Of a stretch of 39,110 nt of DNA, positions 1-8,074 are shown piece by piece. Under the pieces are notes generated by a model. It worked only from the letters and a program-made list of their open reading frames with translations. It was not told the DNA's origin and did not search any database. Source of the stretch: an uncultured Actinomycetes bacterium (lineage in GTDB: Bacteria; Actinomycetota; Actinomycetes; Nanopelagicales; Nanopelagicaceae); NCBI GenBank assembly GCA_903845465.1, contig CAIMXQ010000039.1, forward strand, positions 1 to 39,110, written 5' to 3'. The translations under genes and the position numbers were made by a program. The number at the start of each line of letters is the position of its first letter. Position 1 is the first letter of the stretch.

Positions 1-534
1 CACGATGGCATAGAAGTTTCCACCATAGGCCATGTCATAGGTCAGTTTTCCGAATCCTGGAACATCGACCACTTGATCAAGCGCGTAGGAAAATGATGGA
101 ACGTTTGTCAAAGTGACATTCTTTGCGCGTCCATCTTCAACTGCAACATCAACTACGACAAGTCCTGCCGGAGTATCAAGGCGAATTGTTGTTACGGGTT
201 CAACAACAGGTACCAACTTCTTCTCAACAAGAGCGGTTGCAACGCCAATAGTGCCGTGGCCGCACATCGGAAGACATCCTGATACTTCTATATAGACAAC
301 TCCCCAATCAGCATCGGGACGAGTTGGTTTCTGCAAAATTGCACCGCTCATAGCGCTATGGCCGCGAGGTTCGAAAGTCAGCCACTGGCGCCAGAAATCC
401 ATATGTTCCATAAAGTGAAGGCGCTTATCGAACATAGTCGCACCTGGAATCTCGCCGATTCCTGAAGTTACAACGCGAGTTGGCATACCTTCGGTATGAG
501 TCTCAACTGTTGTAACGGTGCGAATGCTATTCAT
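1..534 (-). CDS. 4-hydroxyproline epimerase / proline racemase family (partial, C-terminus off the left edge)
   Basis: The open frame begins at an ATG at 534 and runs off the left edge, giving 178 N-terminal residues. The protein opens with a TVETHTEGMPTR stretch and carries the MCGHGTIG motif with Cys91, the first catalytic cysteine of the proline racemase fold. Family knowledge: proline racemases and 4-hydroxyproline epimerases use a pair of cysteines, whereas trans-3-hydroxyproline dehydratases lack the second one, so the missing C-terminal half would help decide the reaction. The gene is last in a minus-strand run with a DapA-like deaminase and the three subunits of a D-hydroxyproline dehydrogenase. 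This context favours conversion of trans-4-hydroxy-L-proline to cis-4-hydroxy-D-proline in the cytoplasm. Proline racemase is the alternative. The DapA-like gene ends 5 bases upstream of this start. Confidence 0.88.
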   Translation of the reverse strand, partial: MNSIRTVTTVETHTEGMPTRVVTSGIGEIPGATMFDKRLHFMEHMDFWRQWLTFEPRGHSAMSGAILQKPTRPDADWGVVYIEVSGCLPMCGHGTIGVATALVEKKLVPVVEPVTTIRLDTPAGLVVVDVAVEDGRAKNVTLTNVPSFSYALDQVVDVPGFGKLTYDMAYGGNFYAIV

Positions 535-539
535 GGGTA

Positions 540-1433
540 TTAGCGATTCTTGAAGTACGCCAGTGCAACATCCATCTCGCGATGGATCTGCTCCTGTTCA
601 TGCTTAGGCAGAGGAAGACGTGGAAGACGTGTAGGTCCACCGTAGCGACCGACATGATCCATACCTAACTTAATGGCTTGGATAAACTCTTTCTTGGAAT
701 CCCAGTGGAAGACGTCGTGGAGCGCTGCATACATCGGCGCCGCTTCTTTGAAATTGCCAGAGGTGGCAAGGTTATAGAGCTCCATCGATTCTTTAGGAAG
801 CGCGTTGGGAAATCCTGCAATCCACCCTGCGATACCAGCGGTTGATAGCTCGAGGAATACATCATCTGCACCGACGATGACATCGATGCGTGGAGCTAAA
901 CGCTTTATCTGCCAGATACGACGAACATCGCCAGAAAATTCCTTGATAGCAACAACAGTGGGAACTTCCTCTGCGATACGTGCGACGAGCTTTGGCGTGA
1001 GATCGACTTTTGTATCAAAAGGATTGTTGTAGGCAATGATCGGAATTCCTACTTTGCCAACCTCTTTGTAATGCGCAAGAACCTCATCATCAGATGCGCG
1101 ATATGCATTAGGTGGAAGGAGCATCACAGCTCCAGCGCCCGCCTTCTGTGCGTGTTCTGCCCACTTACGTGATTCAGCTGCACCATATGCGGCCACACCC
1201 GGAACAACGTTGAATCCTTTAGGCGCTGCAGCGACTGCAACCTCAACCATCTTCGCGCGCTCTTCTGCAGTAAGAACTTGATACTCACCGAGTGAACCGT
1301 TGGGAATAACACCATGGGTTCCGTTAGCTGCTAGCCATGAAACATGTTCAGCATATTTGTCATAATCGATAGAGAGATCTGCTTTAAAAGGTGTTGCTGT
1401 TGCTGTCAATACGCCATTCCATGGGTTACTCAT
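540..1433 (-). CDS. DapA-family lyase, probable 1-pyrroline-4-hydroxy-2-carboxylate deaminase
   Basis: A 297-residue protein of the dihydrodipicolinate synthase / N-acetylneuraminate lyase family, near the usual length of about 300. Visible are the substrate-loop region NGSLGE (the GTTGE position), the YNNP motif with Tyr135 and the Schiff-base lysine Lys164 in VVAIKEFSGD. In hydroxyproline catabolism a member of this family deaminates and dehydrates 1-pyrroline-4-hydroxy-2-carboxylate to 2-oxoglutarate semialdehyde. The specific function is inferred from the neighbours: a hydroxyproline epimerase downstream and a three-subunit D-hydroxyproline dehydrogenase upstream. A true lysine-biosynthesis DapA is less likely because of that company. 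The start is uncertain. An in-frame TTG at 1442 lies 4 bases after an AAGGGA ribosome-binding sequence, whereas the ATG at 1433 gives the more usual N-terminus but a 13-base spacing. Confidence 0.82.
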   Translation of the reverse strand: MSNPWNGVLTATATPFKADLSIDYDKYAEHVSWLAANGTHGVIPNGSLGEYQVLTAEERAKMVEVAVAAAPKGFNVVPGVAAYGAAESRKWAEHAQKAGAGAVMLLPPNAYRASDDEVLAHYKEVGKVGIPIIAYNNPFDTKVDLTPKLVARIAEEVPTVVAIKEFSGDVRRIWQIKRLAPRIDVIVGADDVFLELSTAGIAGWIAGFPNALPKESMELYNLATSGNFKEAAPMYAALHDVFHWDSKKEFIQAIKLGMDHVGRYGGPTRLPRLPLPKHEQEQIHREMDVALAYFKNR

Positions 1434-1450
1434 GTCGCACAAGGTATCCC

Positions 1451-2794
1451 TTAACGAGAGTTTTTTCCATCAGAGAGCTGACCCAGCGAAATAGGTGCCG
1501 CAATTGGCCTATTGCTCGCAGCGATTCGTTCGCCATCGGTGACAGCGCATTGTGTAATTCCCGAGACAATCTCTGAAACATTTCTCGAACACATGCGACC
1601 TTGACATAGACCCATACCTGCGCGGGTGAATAGCTTTGAAGTACGTGAATCCTCTGCCCCAAGGTCGCTCACTGAATCCTTAATCTCTTGAGACTTCACC
1701 TCTTCGCAACGACAAATCGTCGTATCGGATGTGATCCACTCTCTCCAACCATCTCGAACCGGATAAGTACGTTTGAGAGCATCAGCGAAACGCTGCTTAC
1801 GAACTCGTTTTCTTAGAAGCGCTTTCTCGATCGTTTGACCCGAAGCTGCAAGTCCCGCAATCTCACCTTCAACCAGCGAAAGATCTGCTCCCCCGATACC
1901 TGTTGCTTCTCCTGCAATCCAGATGTGTGGCTGCGAACTCATTTGATTTTCATCTACCTCAAAGATGACAGTTCCATCTGAATCAACTCTTTGCGCGCAT
2001 CCCAAAATTCCACCAAGAGATAGGTCGGGCACAAAACCCCAACCAACGGCTACGACATCAGCTCGCATTGTCTGGGACTTACCTGGTTTGATGTGAAAAC
2101 GTGAATTGATTGCAGAAATTGTTGCAACGCCATCTTCGTACGCTGTGACAGCTCGTCTAAATTGCGGTCGGATCCGATATTTACGAATGAGTCGGGCGTA
2201 ATACATAAGTTCAGAGAATTTAGCGATATTCGTAAGCAGCGCTAGTGGAGATAGCGACCAGCGCAATGGCGAATTGGCATCAATTAGTGCAACTATGTCA
2301 GCGCCAGCTTCTGCAAGGCCAGTTGCAACAGGTAAGAGAAATGGTCCCGTTCCTGCAATGATAATTCTTTTGCCTGCCAGAACTCCTTGTCCTTTGAGAA
2401 GAGATTGCGCAGCACCGGGTGTCATCGAACCAGGTGTATCCCATCCCGGGAATGGCAGAGTGCGATCGTAGGCACCTGTAGCAATAATGACTTTCTCTGC
2501 AGTGAGCGAACTTTCTATTCCACCCTGAAGATAATTGACTCTGATGAGTCCGCCTTCACGTTCAGCGCTCCAAATATTTGCCTCAGAGATATGGGTAATC
2601 GATTGCGCAGAAGATACTTTTGCGAAAATCTCATCAGCACGATTACTGCGATAACCACTCACGGCAGCCCGATGTCTCCAATACTGACCTCCCATACGAG
2701 ATGCCGAATCAAAGAGCGCAACTTCACTTCCGTTGCGAGATGCTGCTTCAGCTGCGGCTAGACCCGCAGGGCCTGCACCAATAACGATAATCAT
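1451..2794 (-). CDS. D-hydroxyproline dehydrogenase alpha-like subunit (FAD/NAD-binding oxidoreductase with C-terminal Fe-S motif)
   Basis: A 447-residue pyridine-nucleotide-disulfide-type oxidoreductase of the HcnB / sarcosine oxidase alpha / opine oxidase A group. The N-terminus has the FAD-binding motif VIGAGPAGLAAAEAA (residues 4-18). A second Rossmann motif, IIIAGTGPFLLPVA, lies near 144-157, and an FAD-closing GEATGIGGADLS lies near 295-306. The C-terminus has four cysteines, Cys361, Cys363, Cys397 and Cys402, in the BFD-like [2Fe-2S] arrangement. Its start overlaps the stop of the small ferredoxin-like gene by 4 bases (ATGA), so the two are probably translationally coupled. Known heteromeric D-hydroxyproline dehydrogenases combine an alpha subunit of this type with a DAO-like beta subunit and a small [2Fe-2S] gamma subunit, and all three are adjacent here. 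Sarcosine or opine oxidase is the alternative. Confidence 0.85.
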   Translation of the reverse strand: MIIVIGAGPAGLAAAEAASRNGSEVALFDSASRMGGQYWRHRAAVSGYRSNRADEIFAKVSSAQSITHISEANIWSAEREGGLIRVNYLQGGIESSLTAEKVIIATGAYDRTLPFPGWDTPGSMTPGAAQSLLKGQGVLAGKRIIIAGTGPFLLPVATGLAEAGADIVALIDANSPLRWSLSPLALLTNIAKFSELMYYARLIRKYRIRPQFRRAVTAYEDGVATISAINSRFHIKPGKSQTMRADVVAVGWGFVPDLSLGGILGCAQRVDSDGTVIFEVDENQMSSQPHIWIAGEATGIGGADLSLVEGEIAGLAASGQTIEKALLRKRVRKQRFADALKRTYPVRDGWREWITSDTTICRCEEVKSQEIKDSVSDLGAEDSRTSKLFTRAGMGLCQGRMCSRNVSEIVSGITQCAVTDGERIAASNRPIAAPISLGQLSDGKNSR

Positions 2795-3042
2795 TGTGCG
2801 CTCTCAACAATCATTCCATCGTGCGCTTCAACGAGACAAGACCGTTGGTTGGCCACACCATTGATTAGAACCACACAGTCAAAGCAGATTCCAATTCCAC
2901 AAAATATGGAACGTGGTTCATCACCAAATCGGGTTCTTCGCAGTTCACGCTGATTGCTATTGATTAGAGCTGCAGCAATACTTTGGCCTTCTTCGCATTG
3001 AATTGCATTCCCGTTGAATGTAAATGTAATGGTGTGCGTCAT
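2791..3042 (-). CDS. Small [2Fe-2S] ferredoxin-like subunit (D-hydroxyproline dehydrogenase gamma / HcnA-like)
   Basis: An 83-residue protein with the plant-ferredoxin-type cysteine pattern: Cys48, Cys53 and Cys56 (CGIGICFDC) plus Cys69. This matches the N-terminal [2Fe-2S] half of HcnA, sarcosine oxidase alpha and opine oxidase C proteins. The stand-alone size fits the gamma subunit of heteromeric amine dehydrogenases, which passes electrons between the flavins or onward to the respiratory chain. Both ends overlap the neighbours by four bases (ATGA): the DAO-like beta gene upstream and the FAD alpha gene downstream. The three coding regions therefore form one tightly coupled unit in the order beta-gamma-alpha. 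Confidence 0.87.
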   Translation of the reverse strand: MTHTITFTFNGNAIQCEEGQSIAAALINSNQRELRRTRFGDEPRSIFCGIGICFDCVVLINGVANQRSCLVEAHDGMIVESAQ

Positions 3043-4181
3043 GATTTCACTCTCCCAAATCGTGCGGGTGAGAATGCAGCCGCGTCCATAAAGGAATCTC
3101 TTCCGAGGATTGCATCGGTAATCAGCGCAGCAGAACCTGGAGCTAATCCAATTCCCGCACCTTCATGTCCTGCTGAATGCCACAAACCTTTCACTTTTGC
3201 ATCTTGGCCGATGACAGGCAGATGATCTGGCGCATATGGCCTAAAACCACGATAGGCGCGGAGTAATTGCACATCACGAAGAACCGGAAAGAGAGATGTT
3301 GCCTGCGCTGCCAAAGTGCGCAGAATTTCATAATTCATCGCGCCATCAAATCCCACACGTTCGCGACTGGCGCCTATGAGTATGGTGCCGCTTCTGGTTC
3401 CTTCGACAACGGTGCTCGTCTGCAAATCTGCATCGCTACTTGCAACATTTGCAACATAGTCGGAGTCATAGACCTTATGAAAGATGTACTTCTTCGTAGG
3501 TTCAGTGACGAGAATAAATCCCTTACGCGGTGCAATAGGAAGGTGCGACCCTGCAAGCTCAGCTAACTCCCCCGCCCAAGTACCCGTTGCATTTACGATG
3601 ATGGGAGCGTTGAAGGTTCCGCGAGTTGTTTCGATTCCGGTCACTGCTCCGTTTTCTACATTGATACGCGTCACCTTCGCTTGTGAGATGAACTCACCGC
3701 CACGTTGCACAACAGTACGAATCACATGAGCGGCTGCAAGCATCGGCTGACATTGGGCATCTTGCGGATAGAAGACCCCGGATGAGATATCAGGATGAAG
3801 ATATGGTTCAAGTTCGTGAAGGCGAGATTGATTGCATTTTTCTATCATCACGCCATGTTGGCTCTGCTCTGATGCGAGCTTCATAAGCGGCCCATCGTCA
3901 CGTCGAGCAACAACCACCCCACCTTTGGCCTCTAGCTCGAAGCTATCGCCTACATCGTCTTGCATCTCAAACCACAAGTTACGAGAGTGCAGAGCCAGCG
4001 CAAGTTCAGGGCCAGGATCTTTATCCGACACGAGAATATTTCCTTCGCCTGCACCGGTAGTGCCACTTGAAACCGCACCTCGATCTATGACAAGAACTTT
4101 CAGACCTGCGTTTGTCAGTGAAAGCGCCGACGATGCCCCAACAATTCCTGCGCCAATAACTATCGCGTCAGGGTTTTTCAT
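3039..4181 (-). CDS. DAO-family FAD oxidoreductase, probable D-hydroxyproline dehydrogenase beta subunit
   Basis: A 380-residue FAD-dependent oxidoreductase of the D-amino acid oxidase / glycine oxidase / sarcosine oxidase beta family. The N-terminus has the dinucleotide-binding motif AIVIGAGIVGASSAL, followed by the acidic ribose-binding end of the second strand (VLVIDRG) and a TGAGEGN flavin-contact segment. Near the C-terminus HEGAGIGLAPGSAALITD is the usual closing FAD motif. It begins the beta-gamma-alpha unit and overlaps the [2Fe-2S] subunit by 4 bases. In the proposed pathway this is the substrate-oxidising subunit that turns cis-4-hydroxy-D-proline into the pyrroline carboxylate. No strong ribosome-binding site is visible in front of the ATG at 4181, which lies 14 bases after the HIT gene, so readthrough from upstream is likely. 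Confidence 0.85.
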   Translation of the reverse strand: MKNPDAIVIGAGIVGASSALSLTNAGLKVLVIDRGAVSSGTTGAGEGNILVSDKDPGPELALALHSRNLWFEMQDDVGDSFELEAKGGVVVARRDDGPLMKLASEQSQHGVMIEKCNQSRLHELEPYLHPDISSGVFYPQDAQCQPMLAAAHVIRTVVQRGGEFISQAKVTRINVENGAVTGIETTRGTFNAPIIVNATGTWAGELAELAGSHLPIAPRKGFILVTEPTKKYIFHKVYDSDYVANVASSDADLQTSTVVEGTRSGTILIGASRERVGFDGAMNYEILRTLAAQATSLFPVLRDVQLLRAYRGFRPYAPDHLPVIGQDAKVKGLWHSAGHEGAGIGLAPGSAALITDAILGRDSFMDAAAFSPARFGRVKS

Positions 4182-4195
4182 GTGTCGAGTCTGCT

Positions 4196-4600
4196 CTACT
4201 TCGTGATTTGTTGCGCGATATCAATGAGAGATTCTTCTGAGGCGGGTGCGATATCCCAAGGTTTATGTAGCCCATCGTTATCCCAGCGAGGAATGACGTG
4301 CATATGGAGATGGAAAACTGTCTGCCATCCTGCTTCGCGACTCATTTGGAAGATGGTTGTGCCATCAGAGCCGAGCTTGGTTGCGAGTAAATCCGCAACT
4401 TCTTTTGCAGCCGAAGCAACGTTCGAATAAGTAATTGCATCTGCTTCATGGATATCTTTGACATGCTTCTTTGGAATCACCAATGTGTGGCCACGATTGG
4501 CAGGAAATATGTCTAAGAATGCATAGCAATTCTCATTTTCAAAAATTTTGTAAGATGGAATAGACCCATCAACTATCTTGCAGAATATGCAATCAGACAT
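4196..4600 (-). CDS. HIT family nucleotide hydrolase/transferase
   Basis: A 134-residue histidine-triad protein. The N-terminus CIFCKIVDGSIPSYKI is typical of Hint-branch HIT proteins, and the active-site triad is present as HLHMHV near residue 100. Family members hydrolyse adenosine phosphoramidates or related nucleotides, and the substrate here cannot be told. The ATG at 4600 is chosen over an upstream in-frame start at 4636 because the shorter form begins directly with the conserved MSDCIFCKI and does not run into the preceding gene, which ends at 4605. It sits 4 bases after the DUF2236 gene and 14 bases before the hydroxyproline dehydrogenase genes, all on the same strand, so it may be co-transcribed with both. 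Confidence 0.92.
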   Translation of the reverse strand: MSDCIFCKIVDGSIPSYKIFENENCYAFLDIFPANRGHTLVIPKKHVKDIHEADAITYSNVASAAKEVADLLATKLGSDGTTIFQMSREAGWQTVFHLHMHVIPRWDNDGLHKPWDIAPASEESLIDIAQQITK

Positions 4601-4604
4601 GGTC

Positions 4605-5504
4605 TCACTGTAAGGCTTGGATTCTTTTACGCGCAATCTTTTGGCTTGGCGATTCGTGGCCCAACATATGCGAGAGGAAATCCAGGAACATGCGACTGAC
4701 TTTGAGCCACCCCTTCGATCTCTTCTTCACTCCAAGGACAGATAGAAATGGTTCATCGATAGTGGAAATCGCAGCATTTGCGAGAATGCGGTAGAAGAAA
4801 AGTCCACCTCGACTAAATGGGGGCTTGAGAATAAATCCCACAATCGGTGGTGTCATTGTTATTGATGCAACTTCGGAGGCGGCGAAATTCTTCATTACCT
4901 CTGCTAGTTCCTGCTTTGATAACGGAGCCTTCTCTAACCCAAGTGGTTGTGCACTCTTAGCCCATTCGCGTACATAACTATCTGCGCCTTGAGGCAATTC
5001 GTAACCTAACTCCTCATGTGCCCGAAGAAATGAATCTGTAAAGGCGCAATGCACCCAGAGGAGGTATCGAGGATCTGAGGCGCTGTAATGCGCATGTGCG
5101 CCCAACTTGGTTTCAAATTCTCCAGATACCCGTTTATGCATCTCACGAACTCTTCGGGCTTCAGATTCAATCGCCTCTGTTGACCCAAAAGATGTAATCG
5201 TCAACCAACGTGTTGTTCGCTCTAATCGACCTAATGGATCGGTGTCATATGCAGAATGTTCTGCAACACCCGTGAGAGCTGCAGGATGCGCTGCCTGCAT
5301 TAATAGCGCGCGAATACCACCGACTAACGTCGCGATACATCCATGGACTTCCCAGACAGCGCTACCGGGACCGAAGAGTCCAATGTCATTTCCAATCGCC
5401 ATCTGTTGCGCCCATTCGGGTGCACCAGTGGGATCTCCTGAAACTGTCTTGCGAAATGCATCGGCTGCCTTATTGCCACCGAGCGCACCCAATACCTTAT
5501 TCAT
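4605..5504 (-). CDS. DUF2236 / MpaB-family oxygenase-like protein
   Basis: A 299-residue protein recognised by the segment GPGSAVWEVHGC, the helix LLMQAAHPAALTGVAEHS (with His73 and His83) and the following RLERTTRWL stretch. These are hallmarks of the DUF2236 (MpaB / latex-clearing-protein related) family. Characterised relatives are b-type haem proteins, such as the rubber oxygenase Lcp, but most actinobacterial members have no known substrate. No signal peptide or clear membrane anchor is visible, so the protein is probably cytoplasmic. The ATG at 5504 has an AGGA sequence about ten bases upstream. The gene heads a minus-strand run with HIT and the hydroxyproline genes, but a functional link is not evident. 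Confidence 0.85.
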   Translation of the reverse strand: MNKVLGALGGNKAADAFRKTVSGDPTGAPEWAQQMAIGNDIGLFGPGSAVWEVHGCIATLVGGIRALLMQAAHPAALTGVAEHSAYDTDPLGRLERTTRWLTITSFGSTEAIESEARRVREMHKRVSGEFETKLGAHAHYSASDPRYLLWVHCAFTDSFLRAHEELGYELPQGADSYVREWAKSAQPLGLEKAPLSKQELAEVMKNFAASEVASITMTPPIVGFILKPPFSRGGLFFYRILANAAISTIDEPFLSVLGVKKRSKGWLKVSRMFLDFLSHMLGHESPSQKIARKRIQALQ

Positions 5505-5546
5505 GTGGTAATCCTAGAGCGATTTCCGTTTCCTGCAGCGAGGAAA

Positions 5547-6314
5547 TTACGAGTGAGATTCGATGAAGATGCGAGAGTTCTCGAAAATAATTTCTTGGTC
5601 GTAATCGAGAGTAGCCACATGGTAGCTATTGACTAACTCAATGCGATTTTTTTCGCGTGAATTTATGCCGGCCATAATGATCTCGGTATTGGTAACTGGC
5701 AACGTATGGTCCTCAACGCTATGGAAGAGTTGCAGAGGGGCTGTGACATCATGCAATCTCTTTCTCGTATACGAAAGCATCTTCAACAGTTGATAGACAC
5801 CAACCGCAGGAAGTGAGTCATAGCCCCATTCGGTAATACCGGGACGCTTGATGTCATCTCCTACAGAATCACGCATCTTTTGAAAACGAGAAATCACCCA
5901 AGCAAGTTGGTGAGGAACTAATTTCACATGCATCATTGGATTCACCAGAATGATTCCTGCAAGTTGTTGCGAATAGCGAGTCGCCACATTCAGTACCGTG
6001 CCACCGCCCATCGACAACCCGCAGATAAAGACCTTCTCGCAGCTCTGCAGTAAAGCGTTGAGATCATTCTCAACTTTTGCGGGCCACTCTTGCCATTTCA
6101 CAATGTTGAGATCTTCGGGACGTGTTCCGTGTCCGGGAAGCAAAGGAACAGTGACGGTGTAACCGAGTTGATTGAGGTACTCCGCCCATGGCCGCATCGA
6201 CGCAGGAGATCCAGTGAATCCATGAACCAGAAGTACTCCTACCCTTTTATTGGCACCCTTGCCCTCTGCATGCCAATCCAGTAGATACCCTGCCGGTGCT
6301 CCATGTACGCCCAT
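5547..6314 (-). CDS. Alpha/beta hydrolase, carboxylesterase / monoacylglycerol lipase-like
   Basis: A 255-residue alpha/beta hydrolase. It shows the oxyanion-hole motif LLVHGFTGSPASMRPW, the PLLPGHGTRPEDL segment typical of Est30 / bacterial monoacylglycerol lipase relatives, and a nucleophile elbow GLSMGG with Ser101. The charge-relay Asp (in SVEDHTLP) and His (in NSYHVATLD) lie about 100 and 130 residues further on. It probably cleaves short-chain or monoacyl esters in the cytoplasm, since no signal peptide is seen. The start is uncertain: ATG at 6314 is chosen, but an in-frame TTG at 6335 and a GTG at 6320 are possible. It is divergent from the exonuclease gene with very little space between them, so the two promoters must overlap and one or both messages may be leaderless. 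Confidence 0.88.
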   Translation of the reverse strand: MGVHGAPAGYLLDWHAEGKGANKRVGVLLVHGFTGSPASMRPWAEYLNQLGYTVTVPLLPGHGTRPEDLNIVKWQEWPAKVENDLNALLQSCEKVFICGLSMGGGTVLNVATRYSQQLAGIILVNPMMHVKLVPHQLAWVISRFQKMRDSVGDDIKRPGITEWGYDSLPAVGVYQLLKMLSYTRKRLHDVTAPLQLFHSVEDHTLPVTNTEIIMAGINSREKNRIELVNSYHVATLDYDQEIIFENSRIFIESHS

Positions 6315-6367
6315 ATGCACGAGACTATTACTCAAACAATGTCATAGCAATCATCTACTGTTGACAC

Positions 6368-7030
6368 GTGGTTGACGATTCAGTGAATTCTTCGTGGCAG
6401 AGCACTCTGCAAGAGCTTGGTCGACCACTGAAGGAGACAACCTTTGTCGTGTTAGACCTTGAAACCACCGGTGGCGCTGCGCATCGTGGAGCGGCTATAA
6501 CTGAAATCGGTGCAGTCAAAATTCGCGGCGGAGTAACGCTCGGCGAATTCAAAACATTCATCGACCCAGGACATCCCGTCCCTGCATATATAACTGAACT
6601 AACCGGAATCACCGATGAGATGGTCTTTCAATCCCCAACAATTGATCAGGTTTTCCCTTCCTTTCTCGAATTCCTGGGCGGCGCAGAAAGTACGGTATTG
6701 GTCGCGCAGAATGCACCCTTTGATCTCTCATTCCTTACCTTTGCAGCACGCACCCACGGATATCAATGGCCCAGATATCACGTCCTTGATACGGCGATAA
6801 TCGCTAGAAAAGTTCTATCCCGAGATGAAGTCCCCAATTGCAAGCTAGGGACTCTCGCTCAATTCTTTGGCACTTCTACAACACCCAATCATCGGGCGCT
6901 CGATGATGCGCGAGCTACAGTCGATGTATTCCATGGATTACTCGAAAGGCTTGGTACGCACGATATTTACACTCTCGAAGAGCTAACTAACTTTGGAAAA
7001 CGCGTTAAGAAAGTGCAATCTCCTGAGTAA
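6368..7030 (+). CDS. DEDDh 3'-5' exonuclease (DnaQ/epsilon-like)
   Basis: A 220-residue protein that is almost entirely one DnaQ-type exonuclease domain. All catalytic residues are visible: Asp30 and Glu32 in VVLDLETTGG, Asp119 in NAPFDLSF, and His175 with Asp180 in NHRALDDARAT. It could proofread or trim DNA 3' ends. In many actinobacteria the gene next to trpD encodes a longer protein that joins this domain to a UvrC-like nuclease half (M. tuberculosis Rv2191, from memory), and that second half is absent here. The start is a GTG at 6368 without an obvious ribosome-binding site. The stop overlaps the convergent trpD by 26 bases. Confidence 0.9.
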   Translation: MVDDSVNSSWQSTLQELGRPLKETTFVVLDLETTGGAAHRGAAITEIGAVKIRGGVTLGEFKTFIDPGHPVPAYITELTGITDEMVFQSPTIDQVFPSFLEFLGGAESTVLVAQNAPFDLSFLTFAARTHGYQWPRYHVLDTAIIARKVLSRDEVPNCKLGTLAQFFGTSTTPNHRALDDARATVDVFHGLLERLGTHDIYTLEELTNFGKRVKKVQSPE

Positions 7031-8057
7031 GCGCTGCCCACTTAGCCAATAGCTCTCGCGCCGCACCCGAATCAACTGCCGCCTCTGCCCTGCGCACTCC
7101 AGCGCTAATTCTCTCTTTGATATCCGAATCTAAGTCACCTTCAAAAGCGGCAATCGCAGCACCTGCGTTAAGAATCACCGCATCGCGTGGTGCGCCACGT
7201 TCGCCAGCAAAGATCGCAGTACTTATACGTGCATTCTCTTGGGAATCTCCACCAACAATTGCTTCAATCGGAGCGTTCGACATTCCAAAGTCCCTCGCAT
7301 CGATTCGGTCACTCTTTATCTCCGCATTTCCAATCGAGAGCACAGAGGTCGTAGTTGTAAGCGTTATCTCATCTAGTCCGTCGTCGCCTCTAAAGACAAA
7401 GCCGTCGCATCCCTTTTCAGAGAGCACTTGAGCCATAACAAGGTGCATTCGTTCATTTGCTACACCGATTGCTGCTGCTTGTGGTCGGGCAGGATTGGCA
7501 AGGGGGCCCAAGATATTAAATACAGTGGATGTTGCTAGCTCTTTACGAGCAGGTGCTGCAAAACGCATCGCTGGGTGAAATACCGGCGCAAAGCAGAATC
7601 CGATTCCGAGTTCGCGAACAGTGCGTTCAACTCCCGATGCATTTATTCCGGGAACAACTCCCAAAGCTTCAAGAAAATCTGAAGCACCTGATTTTGATGA
7701 GACTGCGCGATTACCATGTTTGACGACACGTGCCCCAGCCGCGGCAGCAATGATCGCTGCCGTGGTTGAGATATTGATGGTGTGCGCACCATCGCCGCCA
7801 GTACCGACCGTATCGACTGCTCGTTCACTAATCGAGATTGGCGTGGAATGTTGATACATCTCAGCGACAAGAGCGCCAACCTCGTCCGAGGTCTCGCCCT
7901 TACTTTTCAATGAGAGAAGAAATCTTTTGATGTTTTCAATATCGCTCTCGCCGCCAAGAATTGCACGCATAATCTCTTGGATTTCCGAGACTTCAAGGTC
8001 TAAACCTGCATCCATCTTTGCGATAGCGATATCCCACTGGGGTTCTTTAAGAGACAT
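7005..8057 (-). CDS. trpD: Anthranilate phosphoribosyltransferase
   Basis: A 350-residue TrpD, the usual length, transferring phosphoribose from PRPP to anthranilate in tryptophan synthesis. The PRPP/Mg loop GTGGDG (residues 85-90), NIST (95-98) and the KHGNRAVSSKSG anthranilate/PRPP motif (113-124) are intact. An AGGAAT ribosome-binding sequence lies about 8 bases before the ATG at 8057. No other trp gene is in the window, so trpD stands apart from the rest of the pathway, as it does beside ctaE in other actinobacteria. It follows the receiver-like gene by 17 bases on the same strand and overlaps the convergent exonuclease at its 3' end. Confidence 0.97.
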   Translation of the reverse strand: MSLKEPQWDIAIAKMDAGLDLEVSEIQEIMRAILGGESDIENIKRFLLSLKSKGETSDEVGALVAEMYQHSTPISISERAVDTVGTGGDGAHTINISTTAAIIAAAAGARVVKHGNRAVSSKSGASDFLEALGVVPGINASGVERTVRELGIGFCFAPVFHPAMRFAAPARKELATSTVFNILGPLANPARPQAAAIGVANERMHLVMAQVLSEKGCDGFVFRGDDGLDEITLTTTTSVLSIGNAEIKSDRIDARDFGMSNAPIEAIVGGDSQENARISTAIFAGERGAPRDAVILNAGAAIAAFEGDLDSDIKERISAGVRRAEAAVDSGAARELLAKWAALTQEIALS

Positions 8058-8074
8058 CGAAATTCCTAGAGACG

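Noticed and set aside
113-295. Plus-strand open frame of 60 codons
   Set aside because: It lies antisense to the well-supported epimerase frame, has a low-complexity Ser/Thr-rich product and no ribosome-binding site.
5525-5555. Short inverted repeat near TTTCC/GGAAA between the hydrolase and the DUF2236 gene
   Set aside because: Only five or six pairs and no T-run, so it cannot be supported as a terminator.
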